DNA of 64,000 nucleotides from Pseudoselenomonas ruminantium (GCA_002373045.1 DFHU01000030.1:43932-107931); one strand, 5' to 3'. Counted from the stretch's first letter, positions 20,324-30,170 are shown. Notes: a model not told the origin generated them from the letters alone. Numbers and translations: made by a program.

Positions 20324-21673
20324 TTACACCAGACCATGCGCCAGCATAACATTAGCCACCTTGACAAAGGCGGTGATGTTGGCACCGGCTACCAAATCGT
20401 CGGGGTCAGCATATTTTTCAGCGTTGGCCTTGGCATTCTTGTAGATGTTGGCCATGATGTCCTGCAGCTTGCCATCAACTTCTTCAAACGTCCACTGGAG
20501 TCTTTCGGAGTTCTGGGCCATTTCGAGTGCGGAAACGGATACGCCGCCGGCATTGGCTGCCTTGCCCGGAGCAAAGAGCACCTTGTTCTGCTGGAAGTAA
20601 GCGATTGCCTCCAGCGTGGACGGCATATTGGCACCTTCACCAACAGCGATTACGCCGTTAGCCACAAGGGCTTTCGCGCTTTCCAGGTCGATTTCGCCCT
20701 GCGTTGCGCACGGCAGAGCCACATCGCATTTGACCGTCCAAACGCCCTTGCAGCCTTCATGGTATTCAGCCTGCGGATGATTTTCCACATATTCTTTGAT
20801 GCGGCCGCGGCGAACCTGCTTGATTTCCTTGACAGCATCAAGGTCAATGCCATTGGGGTCATAGACATAGCCGTTGGAATCGGAGCAGGTAACAACTTTG
20901 GCACCGAAAGCCTGTGCCTTTTCGATGGCATAGGTTGCCACGTTGCCGGAACCGGAAACCACAACCGTCTTATCCTTGAGGCTGATATCTTTAGCGTCAA
21001 GCATATTCTTGACAAAATAGAGCAGGCCGTAACCGGTAGCTTCGGTACGGGCAAGGCTGCCCCAATAGTCCACGCGTTTGCCCGTCAGGACACCGGCATC
21101 ATAGCTGTCGCGGATGCGCTTGTACTGACCGTAGAGATAGCCGACTTCACGACCGCCTACGCCGATATCACCAGCCGGAACGTCCACATCCGGGCCGATA
21201 TGGCGATAGAGCTCCGTCATAAAGCTCTGACAGAAATGCATGACTTCATTGTCGGATTTGCCATGCGGGTCAAAATCCGAACCGCCCTTGGCACCACCGA
21301 TGGGCAGGCCAGACAGCGCATTCTTGAATACCTGTTCAAAAGCCAGGAATTTCAAAATATCGAGATTTACGCTGGGATGGAAGCGCAGACCGCCTTTGTA
21401 GGGGCCAATGGCGCTACTCATCTGCACGCGGAAACCGCGGTTTACATGAATTTCGCCCTTATCGTCCTGCCAGGGTACGCGGAAGGTAATCACGCGTTCC
21501 GGCTCGATAATGCGTTCCAGAATCTTCTGTTCCTTAAATTCAGGATGTGCTTCCAGCACAGGAATAACGCTTTCCAGAACCTTCGATACCGTGTTCTTGA
21601 ACTGCGGCTGGTCCGGGTCGCGTTTTGCAATCAGGTCTAACGTATCTTGTACATACTGTTTCATGTCTGCCAA
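20324..21673 (-). CDS. gdhA: Glutamate dehydrogenase (hexameric, NADP-type)
   Basis: Catalyses reversible reductive amination of 2-oxoglutarate, central to ammonium assimilation. 449 residues, the length of the NADP-linked hexameric family. YKGGLRFHPSVN and GLPIGGAKGGSDFDP carry the substrate and catalytic lysines. The nucleotide-binding VVSGSGNVATYAIEKAQ lies in the second half. I place the start at TTG 21671-21673 because AAGGAG is 8 bases upstream; the ATG three codons later is 17 bases from that site, and an upstream ATG would give an atypical extension. It forms a single-gene unit with its own terminator. Confidence 0.95.
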   Translation of the reverse strand: MADMKQYVQDTLDLIAKRDPDQPQFKNTVSKVLESVIPVLEAHPEFKEQKILERIIEPERVITFRVPWQDDKGEIHVNRGFRVQMSSAIGPYKGGLRFHPSVNLDILKFLAFEQVFKNALSGLPIGGAKGGSDFDPHGKSDNEVMHFCQSFMTELYRHIGPDVDVPAGDIGVGGREVGYLYGQYKRIRDSYDAGVLTGKRVDYWGSLARTEATGYGLLYFVKNMLDAKDISLKDKTVVVSGSGNVATYAIEKAQAFGAKVVTCSDSNGYVYDPNGIDLDAVKEIKQVRRGRIKEYVENHPQAEYHEGCKGVWTVKCDVALPCATQGEIDLESAKALVANGVIAVGEGANMPSTLEAIAYFQQNKVLFAPGKAANAGGVSVSALEMAQNSERLQWTFEEVDGKLQDIMANIYKNAKANAEKYADPDDLVAGANITAFVKVANVMLAHGLV

Positions 21674-21817
21674 AGTAATCGCTCCTTTGTCTATAAAACT
21701 CATACAATTATGTCTACCAGTAAATAGTATACTACAATCCAGCCTGAATGTACACAATTTTATTATAACGACAAAAATTTATAAAATATACTGTATCCAT
21801 GTTCAAATCAACGCACA

Positions 21818-24403
21818 TCATACATTTTGCAGATACTTGCGTGGAATATTACGGATAAAACTGCTGATATGGCGGTAGTGACCGTACATGGTCTGCGACC
21901 ACGACAGGAACAGCTGCTTTTTCGCCCGGGTCATGCCCACATAAAAGAGACGCGCTTCCTCTGCCAGCCGCCCGCTTTTCTCTGCCTGAAAGCCAGGGAA
22001 TGTCCCCTCCTGCAAGCCTGCTAAGAATACATAGTCAAATTCCGAGCCCTTGGCCTGATGGATGGTGATAATGGGAATCTGCGGACGCTTTGTCAATGCA
22101 TCCAGCTCCGTATTGGAAAGCGTCGTATAGCGCAGGAAACGCTCCACCGCATCGAGTGGCCGGATGGCTTCATCGTCCAAATCCCGCGCCTGCCGGAATA
22201 AATCCCGCAAGTGTTCCACGCGCTGTGGTTCCTTATGCTTAACATAATACTTGTCCATGCCCCAGCTCACCACCATCTCTCCCAAGAGCTGCCAAGGACG
22301 CAGGTACTTTGCCTTTTGGCGGACTTCGGTGAGTTTGTCCGCCCATTCGGTAAACATTTCCTGATATTTGGCCATAATTTCCTGCCGCGCCTCCACATGA
22401 GGACGCAAATCCCGCTCCACGGCATACAGGAGGATTTCCGCTGTCGCCATGATATCATCAAAGGCATCGTGACTGGATTTATGCTTGACCTCGCAGTATT
22501 TCCCCAAAAATTCCAGCTTGTGATTGGGCAGATTGGGATAAAACCGCCGGAAGATATCCAGCGTGTCATAATACAGGGGATATTCCAGTGGCGGCAAATC
22601 CAGACGGGACAGCTCGCTGCCCAAAATCCGCAAATCGTAGGACACATTATGCCCTACGAGCACCGCCCCTTGGGCAAAGGCGCAGAAATCCTGCAAGACC
22701 TTTTTGGGGTCTTCACCCTGCTCCCGCAGGAAATCATCCGTAAGGCCGTGCACCTTCACCGAATCGCCAACCTTGCGCAAGGGCGTCAAAAGGCGTACAA
22801 ACTTTTCCTTGACCGCCCCATGCTTATCCAGGCGGATGCCCGCAATCTGGATGATTTCATCACGGGTCGTATCCACGCCGGTAGACTCCACATCAAACAC
22901 GACGATGTTCTCTGCCGCCAAAGCCGCCAGCAGTTTTGCATAAGGTTCGCCGCTCTCACGGGCATCGGCATCGACAAAATCCGTCAGCCGAATGCCCGCA
23001 CTGCGGATTTCCTCACTGGACAGTTTCTTGATGGTCGCCGGACCAATTCCAGTTGCAAAGCGGTTCAACACCCGCACCAGACTTGCCACGTCATGCTTGT
23101 TGACCGCTAGTTTCAAAACTGCCAAAGCATCCTTTATTTCCTGCCGCCGAAAGAACTTCTGCTCATCAATCAGCATAAAGGGCAGACGTTCCTTTTCCGA
23201 TACAAAACGGCTCAACGAACGAAAATGGGCGGACAATTCCTTGTTATAACGATTGCTGCGGGTCAAGATGCAGACCCGGCTGTAATCGGCAACAGGCAGC
23301 TGCTGAATCTGATAGTAAATCCATTGGGCTTCCTCACTGAAATCCGCCGCGCCCTTCAGTACAATCGGCTCTCCATGCTCACGGCTCACCGCCTGCAGGC
23401 CGTCAGGATAAAGCAGGTTCACCCGCTCCGGGAAGGAATTCCTAAGCCAGTCAAAGGACGCATTTAAAAGCACCTGCGTAGCCCGGTAATTTTCATGGAG
23501 CACAATGCGTCTGGGATTATATTCCTGTTGGAACTTGCGCAAGACAAGTTCCGGATGCGAACCGCGCCATTCATAAATGGTCTGAAAATAATCCCCGCAA
23601 AGGAGCAGGTGACTGGCACCAAAAATCTGGGAGATAATGCGGTACTCCAACAGGCTCGTATCCTGCACCTCGTCGATATTGATATAGACAAAGCGCCGCG
23701 CCCATTTTCCTGCCACGCTGTCCTGCCGGAAAAGCGTATCCACCTGCACCAGCAAATCCGTAAAATCCAATCCATGCAGTTCATGAAGGCGCTCATCATA
23801 CAGCGCAGTCTTCTCTGCGCCCCAGACTTGCCAGCCCTCATAAAGCCGCCCGTGGAATTTATAGGCGTCATCCACAGTTAATGCCTTTACTGCAGCGGTT
23901 TCCTTTTGCAAAAGCCGCTGCAAGGTCTGCTGATAATCCGCGATTAAATCCCCGCTGTCAATGGCATATTCGGCCTTCTTTTCCTTCAGCTGATTGACCA
24001 GATTCTGCACCGCCTTGAGCGGCCATTCTTCGTCAATAATCTCCTTTAACAGGCCCTGACAATCTGTTTCATCAAAAATCGTGAAATCCGTGAATAAATC
24101 CGAATGACGCTTTGCCTCAGTTTTAATGACCTCATAGCAAAACCCATGAAAGGTCTTTACCATCACCCGGCTGCCATTATCTCCTGCCCGCGCCTCCACA
24201 CGCTCGCGCATTTCCCGACAGGCCTTGTTGGTAAAAGTCAGACAGAGGATTTCCTCCGGCAATGCCCGATTTTCCTCAATAATATGCGCAATACGGCAGG
24301 CCAGGGTATTGGTTTTCCCTGTGCCTGCCGGTGCTAATAATAAAATATTTTTTTCCAGTTCCTCTACTGCTGCTTGTTGTTCTTTGTTTAATGCCAAATC
24401 CAT
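21818..24403 (-). CDS. UvrD/PcrA-like helicase with an internal DnaQ-type 3'-5' exonuclease domain
   Basis: 861 residues. Helicase motifs in order: Q motif LNKEQQAAV and Walker A APAGTGKT (24-31), motif Ia TFTNKACREM, DEAD-like IDEVQDTS (243-250), motif III GDYFQTIYEWRG, motif IV ENYRAT, then V/VI ITIHQAKGSEFDYVFL (about 779) and YVGMTRAKKQLFLSW (821-835). Inserted at about 498-665, between the two halves of the second RecA-like domain, is a DEDDh exonuclease: VVFDVESTGVD (D504, E506), VGHNVSYDL (D590) and HDAFDD (H645, D650). All key residues are present, suggesting an enzyme that unwinds and trims DNA in repair. It has no obvious operon partner. Confidence 0.88.
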   Translation of the reverse strand: MDLALNKEQQAAVEELEKNILLLAPAGTGKTNTLACRIAHIIEENRALPEEILCLTFTNKACREMRERVEARAGDNGSRVMVKTFHGFCYEVIKTEAKRHSDLFTDFTIFDETDCQGLLKEIIDEEWPLKAVQNLVNQLKEKKAEYAIDSGDLIADYQQTLQRLLQKETAAVKALTVDDAYKFHGRLYEGWQVWGAEKTALYDERLHELHGLDFTDLLVQVDTLFRQDSVAGKWARRFVYINIDEVQDTSLLEYRIISQIFGASHLLLCGDYFQTIYEWRGSHPELVLRKFQQEYNPRRIVLHENYRATQVLLNASFDWLRNSFPERVNLLYPDGLQAVSREHGEPIVLKGAADFSEEAQWIYYQIQQLPVADYSRVCILTRSNRYNKELSAHFRSLSRFVSEKERLPFMLIDEQKFFRRQEIKDALAVLKLAVNKHDVASLVRVLNRFATGIGPATIKKLSSEEIRSAGIRLTDFVDADARESGEPYAKLLAALAAENIVVFDVESTGVDTTRDEIIQIAGIRLDKHGAVKEKFVRLLTPLRKVGDSVKVHGLTDDFLREQGEDPKKVLQDFCAFAQGAVLVGHNVSYDLRILGSELSRLDLPPLEYPLYYDTLDIFRRFYPNLPNHKLEFLGKYCEVKHKSSHDAFDDIMATAEILLYAVERDLRPHVEARQEIMAKYQEMFTEWADKLTEVRQKAKYLRPWQLLGEMVVSWGMDKYYVKHKEPQRVEHLRDLFRQARDLDDEAIRPLDAVERFLRYTTLSNTELDALTKRPQIPIITIHQAKGSEFDYVFLAGLQEGTFPGFQAEKSGRLAEEARLFYVGMTRAKKQLFLSWSQTMYGHYRHISSFIRNIPRKYLQNV

Positions 24404-24454
24404 AGTTCCTGTGCCACCTTAGTTTCCCGATATGCGTTATTGTACCGGTGCAAA

Positions 24455-24492
24455 ATATAAGCGGTACAGGCTTATAAAACCGCCTGCACCGC
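24455..24492 (-). terminator. Terminator of the 63-aa gene
   Basis: GCGGTACAGGC (24461-24471) pairs with GCCTGCACCGC (24482-24492) with one mismatch. On the minus strand it is followed by TTATATTTT. Confidence 0.55.
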
Positions 24493-24539
24493 CTGTAACA
24501 TCCTAAAAATAGATCTCTTTATGTACTTTTTATTTATTC

Positions 24540-24731
24540 TTAATGCGTTGCCAACGCTGCCTCAAATACTTCTACGCAGGATTTTTTCTGCTTTGCTGCC
24601 AGTATCTCCTCATAGCTGGCCGGTGTCATGCCCATGCGCAGAAACTTTTCATGCAACTCGACGGTCTGGTTTGCGGCAACTTCTGTAATACCTAATTTTT
24701 TTGCTGCACTCTTGAATTCTTCTGCTGTCAT
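24540..24731 (-). CDS. Small hypothetical protein, 63 aa
   Basis: Unrecognised small soluble helical protein (MTAEEFKSAAKKLGITEVAA..., one Cys). The start is ATG 24729-24731, with AAGGG 9 bases upstream; an ATG three codons earlier sits too close to that site. It lies between comEC and the helicase gene on the same strand. The pattern TAEEFKSAAKKLGIT looks like a short DNA-binding helix-turn-helix, but this is weak evidence. It is probably real because of the ribosome site, codon use like its neighbours and a terminator after it. Confidence 0.5.
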   Translation of the reverse strand: MTAEEFKSAAKKLGITEVAANQTVELHEKFLRMGMTPASYEEILAAKQKKSCVEVFEAALATH

Positions 24732-24801
24732 AAAAATCATCCCTTCTGCATATTCATCTGATATTATATTATTTCCACTTTTAACAGCAAAATCCTGCTT
24801 T

Positions 24802-27192
24802 TTATTGATAAGTTTCTACCCGCATGAGCTCCCCGTCCGTATAAAAAACCACCGCACCATTTTCGTCTGTCCGCAGAGTTTTAATCCCCTGCTCCTTAAA
24901 CCGTTGCACCACCGCAGGTTTCGGATGCCCAAACGAGTTGTCGGCTCCCACACAAAATACGCCAAATTGCGGTTTGACCGCCTGCAGAAACTCCGGCGAA
25001 CTGGAGGTATCGCTGCCATGATGGCCGATTTTCAACACACTGCTGGCAGGATTTATCCCCTCTGCCAATAACTGTGCTTCTTTTTCTTTGGTCAAATCCC
25101 CCGTAAACAAGAAATTTGCCTTGCCATAGGACACGCGATAAACATTTGATGCCTCGTTGCCCGTTTTATTATCGCCTTCCTGCAGTGGTGGAGCAAACAA
25201 CACTTCAATGGTCACGCCATCAACAGTCATACGCTCCCCCTGCCTTGCTGTATGGAATTTGTGCAGTAAAGGGTCATTATCCCCCAGTTTCATACTGCGG
25301 GCATAATCCAATATGCCTTCATCGGCGGTTATCACCTGCGCAACCGGCATTTTGCGCAAAATGCCGCCACAGCCTGCCGCATGGTCTTCATGGGCGTGGG
25401 AAAGAAAAACACCATCCAACTTCAACACGCCATAGTGCAATAAATAAGGTACATCCACTTTCGCACCGATATCAAAATTGCCATCCCGGGTACCACCGGT
25501 ATCAAACATAAATGCACGTCCTCCTGGCGTAATGACAAGTGCCGCATCGCCCTGCCCTACATCAATAAAATGCACCTGCATTTCCTTGGGCTTTGCCAAT
25601 TGGACACTGACAACCAATACAACCGCTACCAGCAGCGCTACGCTTAAAGCATTGCGCCGTTTTTTTATGCCGTCCCATAATTTTTCCCGCTGCTGTGCAT
25701 TCAGCAAGAACAAGCCTAACAGCAAATAATACAACAGTCCCCAACCAAAATTCATACTCGGAATCCATATCGCACTTGCCGGCAGGGCGGCAATCTTCAC
25801 CGTCATTTCCGTAACTACGCCCAAGAGCAAACTCCCACAAGCAAAGACCACACTGCCTGCAAAAGGCAGGATAAAGGCCACCACTCCGGCAAAAAGTCCC
25901 AACACGATAATTATTTCCACCAACGGCACTACCACGAGATTGGCAATCAGGGAGGACAGCGACAACTGATTAAAATACCAGGCAAGTATCGGCAGTGTGG
26001 CAAGCTGTGCCGCCAACGTAATGGAAAGCCCTGCCGCAATATACGCATTACAACCACGCTCACGGAAATATTTTTGCCAGACAGGCGCCAAATAAAGCAG
26101 CCCTGCCGTGGCCAGGAAGGACAACTGAAAGCTGATGTGAAAGAGCAACAATGGTGCGCTTAAGAGCATAACCAGCCCGGTCAACAGTAAAATCCTTCGT
26201 GCGTCACGCTCCCTGTCCAATGCTAACGCCACAAAAGCCAGCCCGCCCATTATCGCCGAGCGGATAACCGGCGGCACCGCACCGGCTAACAGACTGTAAA
26301 TAGCAATCAAACCCACCACCAGCACCGCCGTAACCGTTTTGGGCAGGCGCAGCAATCCCCCAAAACCTGCCATTACCGCCGCCAACAGACTGATATGCGA
26401 GCCGGACACTGAAAGGATATGAACAATGCCGGTAATGGTAAACGAATCTACCAATTCAGGCTTCAAGCCATCATAACCGCCAAAGAGCATGGCAAATATA
26501 GCCGCTGCATCGGATTTGGGCATAACCTGTTCCATGCTGTCCCGATAGTGACGGCGCACCTCTGCCAATTTACGGGCAAAAACAGCCGTGTCCACCGGCA
26601 TGACTTTTATTCCCTGTTTGCCTGCCGATAAAGATGCGCTGATTCCCTGACTCTTTAACAACATTTTCGTATCCAACTGACCGGGATTCTGATAGCCATG
26701 GGGTGAGCGCACCTTTCCCGTAGCCGTCACCTTATCGCCAATCCGCACCTCCGGTGCAGCCTGCTCTGCGGCATATACATACCCCCCGCCGCTGGCCGCC
26801 TGCCATTCCTTTCCCTGCTGTTTAACTTTGGTCACATCAAGCAAATACCGCTGTTTCTTCCGTCCCTGGTTATCTTCTGTCAACCGCGGAACTTCCCGCA
26901 AAGTACCCTCGATTTTCACCGTTTCTTTAGCAAAATGGGAAATATCTGTATCCGGCAGATTATTCGCCACCATAAAGCGCAAAAAACCTACGAAAAAGAA
27001 TGCCAAAACAAATGCGAGCCATGTCCACGTCTGTGACCGATAACAACCATAAACAGACAAAATCAGGGCCATTACCAGCAAGGACAGCACAATCCCCATA
27101 GGCATTGTAAGCAAACTGGCACAGCCAATCCCTGCCCCCAAAGCAATCAGCAGACTGACCAAAAATACTTCCTGATGCTGACCGATTTTCAT
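24802..27192 (-). CDS. comEC: ComEC/Rec2 DNA-uptake channel protein
   Basis: 796-residue inner-membrane protein that moves single-stranded DNA into the cytoplasm during transformation. It opens with membrane helices (FLVSLLIALGAGIGCASLLT onward) around a soluble OB-like domain (VKIEGTLREVPR). Next comes the multi-helix Competence domain (ITGIVHILSVSGSHISLLAAV, typical). A C-terminal metallo-beta-lactamase-like domain follows, with SHAHEDHAAGCGG near residue 600 and KIGHHGSDTSSS. It follows comEA by 15 bases in one operon, suggesting natural competence is possible in this organism. Confidence 0.95.
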   Translation of the reverse strand: MKIGQHQEVFLVSLLIALGAGIGCASLLTMPMGIVLSLLVMALILSVYGCYRSQTWTWLAFVLAFFFVGFLRFMVANNLPDTDISHFAKETVKIEGTLREVPRLTEDNQGRKKQRYLLDVTKVKQQGKEWQAASGGGYVYAAEQAAPEVRIGDKVTATGKVRSPHGYQNPGQLDTKMLLKSQGISASLSAGKQGIKVMPVDTAVFARKLAEVRRHYRDSMEQVMPKSDAAAIFAMLFGGYDGLKPELVDSFTITGIVHILSVSGSHISLLAAVMAGFGGLLRLPKTVTAVLVVGLIAIYSLLAGAVPPVIRSAIMGGLAFVALALDRERDARRILLLTGLVMLLSAPLLLFHISFQLSFLATAGLLYLAPVWQKYFRERGCNAYIAAGLSITLAAQLATLPILAWYFNQLSLSSLIANLVVVPLVEIIIVLGLFAGVVAFILPFAGSVVFACGSLLLGVVTEMTVKIAALPASAIWIPSMNFGWGLLYYLLLGLFLLNAQQREKLWDGIKKRRNALSVALLVAVVLVVSVQLAKPKEMQVHFIDVGQGDAALVITPGGRAFMFDTGGTRDGNFDIGAKVDVPYLLHYGVLKLDGVFLSHAHEDHAAGCGGILRKMPVAQVITADEGILDYARSMKLGDNDPLLHKFHTARQGERMTVDGVTIEVLFAPPLQEGDNKTGNEASNVYRVSYGKANFLFTGDLTKEKEAQLLAEGINPASSVLKIGHHGSDTSSSPEFLQAVKPQFGVFCVGADNSFGHPKPAVVQRFKEQGIKTLRTDENGAVVFYTDGELMRVETYQ

Positions 27193-27207
27193 GCCCTCAC
27201 ATCCCGC

Positions 27208-27786
27208 TTATATGCAAATCTTATCTTTCATTTTGGCAAATTTGGCCTCGCCAATACCGCGAATCTTTTTGATATCTTCAATCGACTGGAACGCCCCTTC
27301 GCTTTCCCGATACTCGATAATCCGTTTGGCCATAGCTGGGCCAACTCCCGGCAAGGTATCCAACGCTTTTTCATCGGCAGTATTGATATTGACCTTTTCC
27401 CCGCTGTCTGCTCCTTTGGATTTATCCGCTTTTCCCGAATCCGTTTTGCTGTTTGTTCCGGTCTTTTCCGGCACCTTTAACTGCTGGCCGTCCTTGAGGC
27501 TTTGCGCCATATTGATTTTTTCGCCGTCCGCAGTGGGAAGCAAACCGCCGCAGGCATTGACGGCATCGGCAGCCCGCGCTCCCTCCGGCACGTTCACGAG
27601 CCCCGGCTTATTAACTGCCCCGGTTACATAAACCGTTATTTCCTGTTTTGGCGGGCTGCTTTCAGCAGTTGCAGCAGCATCCAACACTACGGCTTCTTCC
27701 TCACTGTACAAACCGTAATAAGTGCCACCTACCGCCGCCAGCAAAATAATCATTAAGACAAACAGCTGTTTCTTGTACATTGGCAT
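27208..27786 (-). CDS. comEA: ComEA competence DNA-binding protein
   Basis: 192 residues. A single N-terminal membrane anchor (QLFVLMIILLAAVGGTYYG) is followed by an SLBB-like domain (EITVYVTGAVNKPGLVNVPE), a Lys/Ser/Asp-rich linker, and a C-terminal double helix-hairpin-helix (VNINTADEKALDTLPGVGPA, then IRGIGEAKFAKMK) that binds double-stranded DNA outside the inner membrane. It would hand DNA to ComEC, encoded 15 bases downstream. AGGTGG lies 10 bases before the ATG. Confidence 0.95.
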   Translation of the reverse strand: MPMYKKQLFVLMIILLAAVGGTYYGLYSEEEAVVLDAAATAESSPPKQEITVYVTGAVNKPGLVNVPEGARAADAVNACGGLLPTADGEKINMAQSLKDGQQLKVPEKTGTNSKTDSGKADKSKGADSGEKVNINTADEKALDTLPGVGPAMAKRIIEYRESEGAFQSIEDIKKIRGIGEAKFAKMKDKICI

Positions 27787-27844
27787 AATACATTCACCAC
27801 CTATTATCCACTATCACTATACATTCCTACTTTCGCGCACAAGA

Positions 27845-27873
27845 AAAAAACTCCTGCCAAATGCAGAAGTTTT
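27845..27873 (-). terminator. Terminator of the 117-aa gene
   Basis: AAAACTCCTGC (27847-27857) pairs with GCAGAAGTTTT (27863-27873), followed by a T-run on the minus strand; it lies 18 bases after the stop. Confidence 0.7.
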
Positions 27874-27891
27874 CTCACGTTTTCTATAAAG

Positions 27892-28245
27892 TTAAGCGAT
27901 TGCCGTACGGAAGAAATCCTCCACCCAGCTGTTCCAGCCTAAGTCGTAGATATTTTCTTCGCCAAGTTCATTCTGGTATTCAGCCAGTGCAATCATCATC
28001 AGAGAATCGGCTACACAGCCATCATCATCCATATTCGCTTCTACATAGCTTTCATGGACGGTATTCACTACCTCCGCCAGACGTTCCGGACGCATGTAGG
28101 AAATCCCCTCATACATGGCATCCAGATACTCCCGCGTATCCTTGCGGTATTCCGCCGGTCTTTCCTTAACCGAATCCACAATCTGACGAATCCGACTAAG
28201 GGCAATCAATTTAATTCTTGTTATATAAAGTTCTTTCGTATACAT
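27892..28245 (-). CDS. Hypothetical protein, 117 aa
   Basis: Unrecognised soluble helical protein: MYTKELYITRIKLIALSRIR, then REYLDAMYEGISYMRPERLAEVVNTV, a Met/Asp-rich ANMDDDGCVADSLMMIALAEY, and a C-terminal LGWNSWVEDFFRT. The start is ATG 28243-28245, since AAGGAG lies 8 bases upstream; an earlier in-frame GTG overlaps that site. It has its own promoter and terminator, so it is a single-gene unit between serA and comEA. Function unknown. Confidence 0.6.
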   Translation of the reverse strand: MYTKELYITRIKLIALSRIRQIVDSVKERPAEYRKDTREYLDAMYEGISYMRPERLAEVVNTVHESYVEANMDDDGCVADSLMMIALAEYQNELGEENIYDLGWNSWVEDFFRTAIA

Positions 28246-28270
28246 ACACAACACTCCTTACCGTGGATAT

Positions 28271-28299
28271 ATAATAGCATAAGTTTACAGTAATCGCAA
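28271..28299 (-). promoter_or_regulatory. Predicted promoter of the 117-aa gene
   Basis: Minus-strand TTGCGA (28294-28299), a 17-base spacer and TATTAT (28271-28276), 25 bases before the start codon. Confidence 0.55.
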
Positions 28300-28380
28300 A
28301 TTGTATGCATGTATACTTAATAAACTGTTTACTGAATTATGTGAATATTAATTATGTGTATACATAATACAGACAATAAC

Positions 28381-28420
28381 AAAACAAAAAGCCCTATGTC
28401 CATCTGGCATAGAGCTTTGT
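28381..28420 (-). terminator. Terminator of serA
   Basis: AAAAAGCCCTATG (28386-28398) pairs with CATAGAGCTTT (28408-28418) with one mismatch. On the minus strand it is followed by TTTTTGTTTTG. Confidence 0.75.
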
Positions 28421-28446
28421 TTTAGCAATATTTACTTAAAAACCGG

Positions 28447-30033
28447 TCAAATAGCGTAGAAGTTGACCAGTTTGGCATCAATGATACCGTCAATGCCCTT
28501 GACATCTTTAAGCACGCTTGCCGGAATGTCATGGTCAACAGTCAGCACCATCAAACTCGTGCCTTCCACTTCCGTCTTGCCCACCTGCATGCCGGAAATG
28601 TTGATACCATGCACACCCAGGAAAGTACCAATCGTACCAATAACGCCGGGCTTATTGATGTGCGGGCAAACGAGAATGCGCGCCTGCGGGTCAACGTCCA
28701 CACGGAATTTGTTGATGCGCACAATGCGGGCTTCACTGCCAAAGAGCGTGCCCTGCACCGTGAGGTTCTTGCCGCCGCCAATATCGGCTTTGACCGTAAT
28801 GAGGTTGGCAAAGTCTTCGGCTTCTTTCTTCTTGACTTCCGTCACCTTGATACCGCGTTCTTTCGCCAGACCAGGAGCGTTGACGTAGTTTACATCGTTT
28901 TCCATAATGGGGTTCAAAAGCCCTTTAATTACAGCCGTGGTCAGCATACCCGTGTTGACTTCCGTAATCTCGCCGTTGTAGGTGACTTCGACCTTTTTGA
29001 CCGGCGCTTCAGCCAAAGAAGCAACTGTGCCACCCAGACGTTCAGCCAGCGTAAGGTAAGGCGCAATAACCTTCATGACTTGCGGAGAAACCGGCGCCAT
29101 GTTTACAGCCGTTGCTACCGGCTCACCCTTGAGGGCTGCCAAAATCCCTTCGGATACATCCAAGGATACGCCGACCTGCGCTTCCACCGTAGAGGCCCCC
29201 AGATGCGGCGTCAGCACAATGCCCGGCACACCGACGAGCGGATGGTCCGCACCGACAGGCTCACTGGTGAATACGTCGATGGCGGCACCAGCCACAATGC
29301 CCTGCTTCACGGCTTCGGCCAAATCTTCTTCGACGATAATGCCGCCGCGAGCACAGTTCACCAGGCGTACGCCCTTTTTCATCTTCTTCATCTGTTCCAT
29401 GCCAATCATGCCCTTGGTGTCAGGCGTCAGCGGCATATGCACAGTGATGAAGTCCGACTGGGTGATAACATCTTCAAGCGTGCCCACGGTCACGCCCAAA
29501 TCCTTGGCACGGTCTTCGTTGATATAGGGGTCATAAGCGATGACATTCATATCAAAAGCCATGGCCCGTTTCGCTACGCCGGAACCGATACGACCCATGC
29601 CGATAACGCCCAGCGTCTTATTCCGCAATTCCACGCCCACATACTGCTTGCGATTCCACTCGCCCTTCTGCATGGTTTCATTGGCAATGGGGATATTGCG
29701 GGACATGGCCAGCATCATGGCCATGGTATGTTCCGTAGCGGCGATGGTATTGCCGCCGGGAGAGTTGATGACGATAATACCCTTAGCCGTAGCTGCCGGA
29801 ATGTCAATATTATCCACGCCAACACCAGCACGGCCGATTATCTTGAGCTTCTCTGCCCGGTTGATGACTTCAGCCGTCACCTTAGAGGCAGAACGCACCA
29901 TCAATGCATCATACTGCGGAATAATTTCCAGCAGTTCCTCGGCGGAAATCTTGTCCCGCACATCTACTTCAAACTCCTTCTGCAAAAGCTCAATGCCCTT
30001 GGGCGAAATGCCATCAGCAGCCAAAACCTTCAT
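28447..30033 (-). CDS. serA: D-3-phosphoglycerate dehydrogenase
   Basis: First step of serine synthesis: NAD-dependent oxidation of 3-phosphoglycerate. 528 residues, the long form with substrate, nucleotide, intervening (ASB-like) and C-terminal ACT domains. It shows the Rossmann motif GVIGMGRIGSGVAKRA, active-site Arg in NCARGGIIVEEDL and His in LTPHLGASTVEAQ. The ACT domain is near the end (LVCPHINKPGVIGTIGTFLG) and usually gives serine feedback. I choose the second ATG (30031-30033) because AAGGAG lies 8 bases before it but only 2 before the first. It has its own promoter and terminator and neighbours trp and serC. Confidence 0.95.
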   Translation of the reverse strand: MKVLAADGISPKGIELLQKEFEVDVRDKISAEELLEIIPQYDALMVRSASKVTAEVINRAEKLKIIGRAGVGVDNIDIPAATAKGIIVINSPGGNTIAATEHTMAMMLAMSRNIPIANETMQKGEWNRKQYVGVELRNKTLGVIGMGRIGSGVAKRAMAFDMNVIAYDPYINEDRAKDLGVTVGTLEDVITQSDFITVHMPLTPDTKGMIGMEQMKKMKKGVRLVNCARGGIIVEEDLAEAVKQGIVAGAAIDVFTSEPVGADHPLVGVPGIVLTPHLGASTVEAQVGVSLDVSEGILAALKGEPVATAVNMAPVSPQVMKVIAPYLTLAERLGGTVASLAEAPVKKVEVTYNGEITEVNTGMLTTAVIKGLLNPIMENDVNYVNAPGLAKERGIKVTEVKKKEAEDFANLITVKADIGGGKNLTVQGTLFGSEARIVRINKFRVDVDPQARILVCPHINKPGVIGTIGTFLGVHGINISGMQVGKTEVEGTSLMVLTVDHDIPASVLKDVKGIDGIIDAKLVNFYAI

Positions 30034-30069
30034 ATCCATCGCTCCTTATAATCAAAATAACACTATTCC

Positions 30070-30098
30070 ATTATAGTTTATCCATTTCGCAGTAGCAA
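30070..30098 (-). promoter_or_regulatory. Predicted promoter of serA
   Basis: Minus-strand TTGCTA (30093-30098), a 17-base spacer and a perfect TATAAT (30070-30075). Confidence 0.7.
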
Positions 30099-30170
30099 GT
30101 GTATTTTACCAAAAAACAAATTTTATTTCTAAGTTTAGTTTTATGCTATTAATTCATGCTTTATGTAACA

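Noticed and set aside
20336..21640. Long open frame on the plus strand opposite gdhA (and similar ones opposite serA, leuC and uvrA)
   Set aside because: They mirror conserved genes, have atypical composition rich in His/Arg/Ile, lack ribosome sites and match no family.
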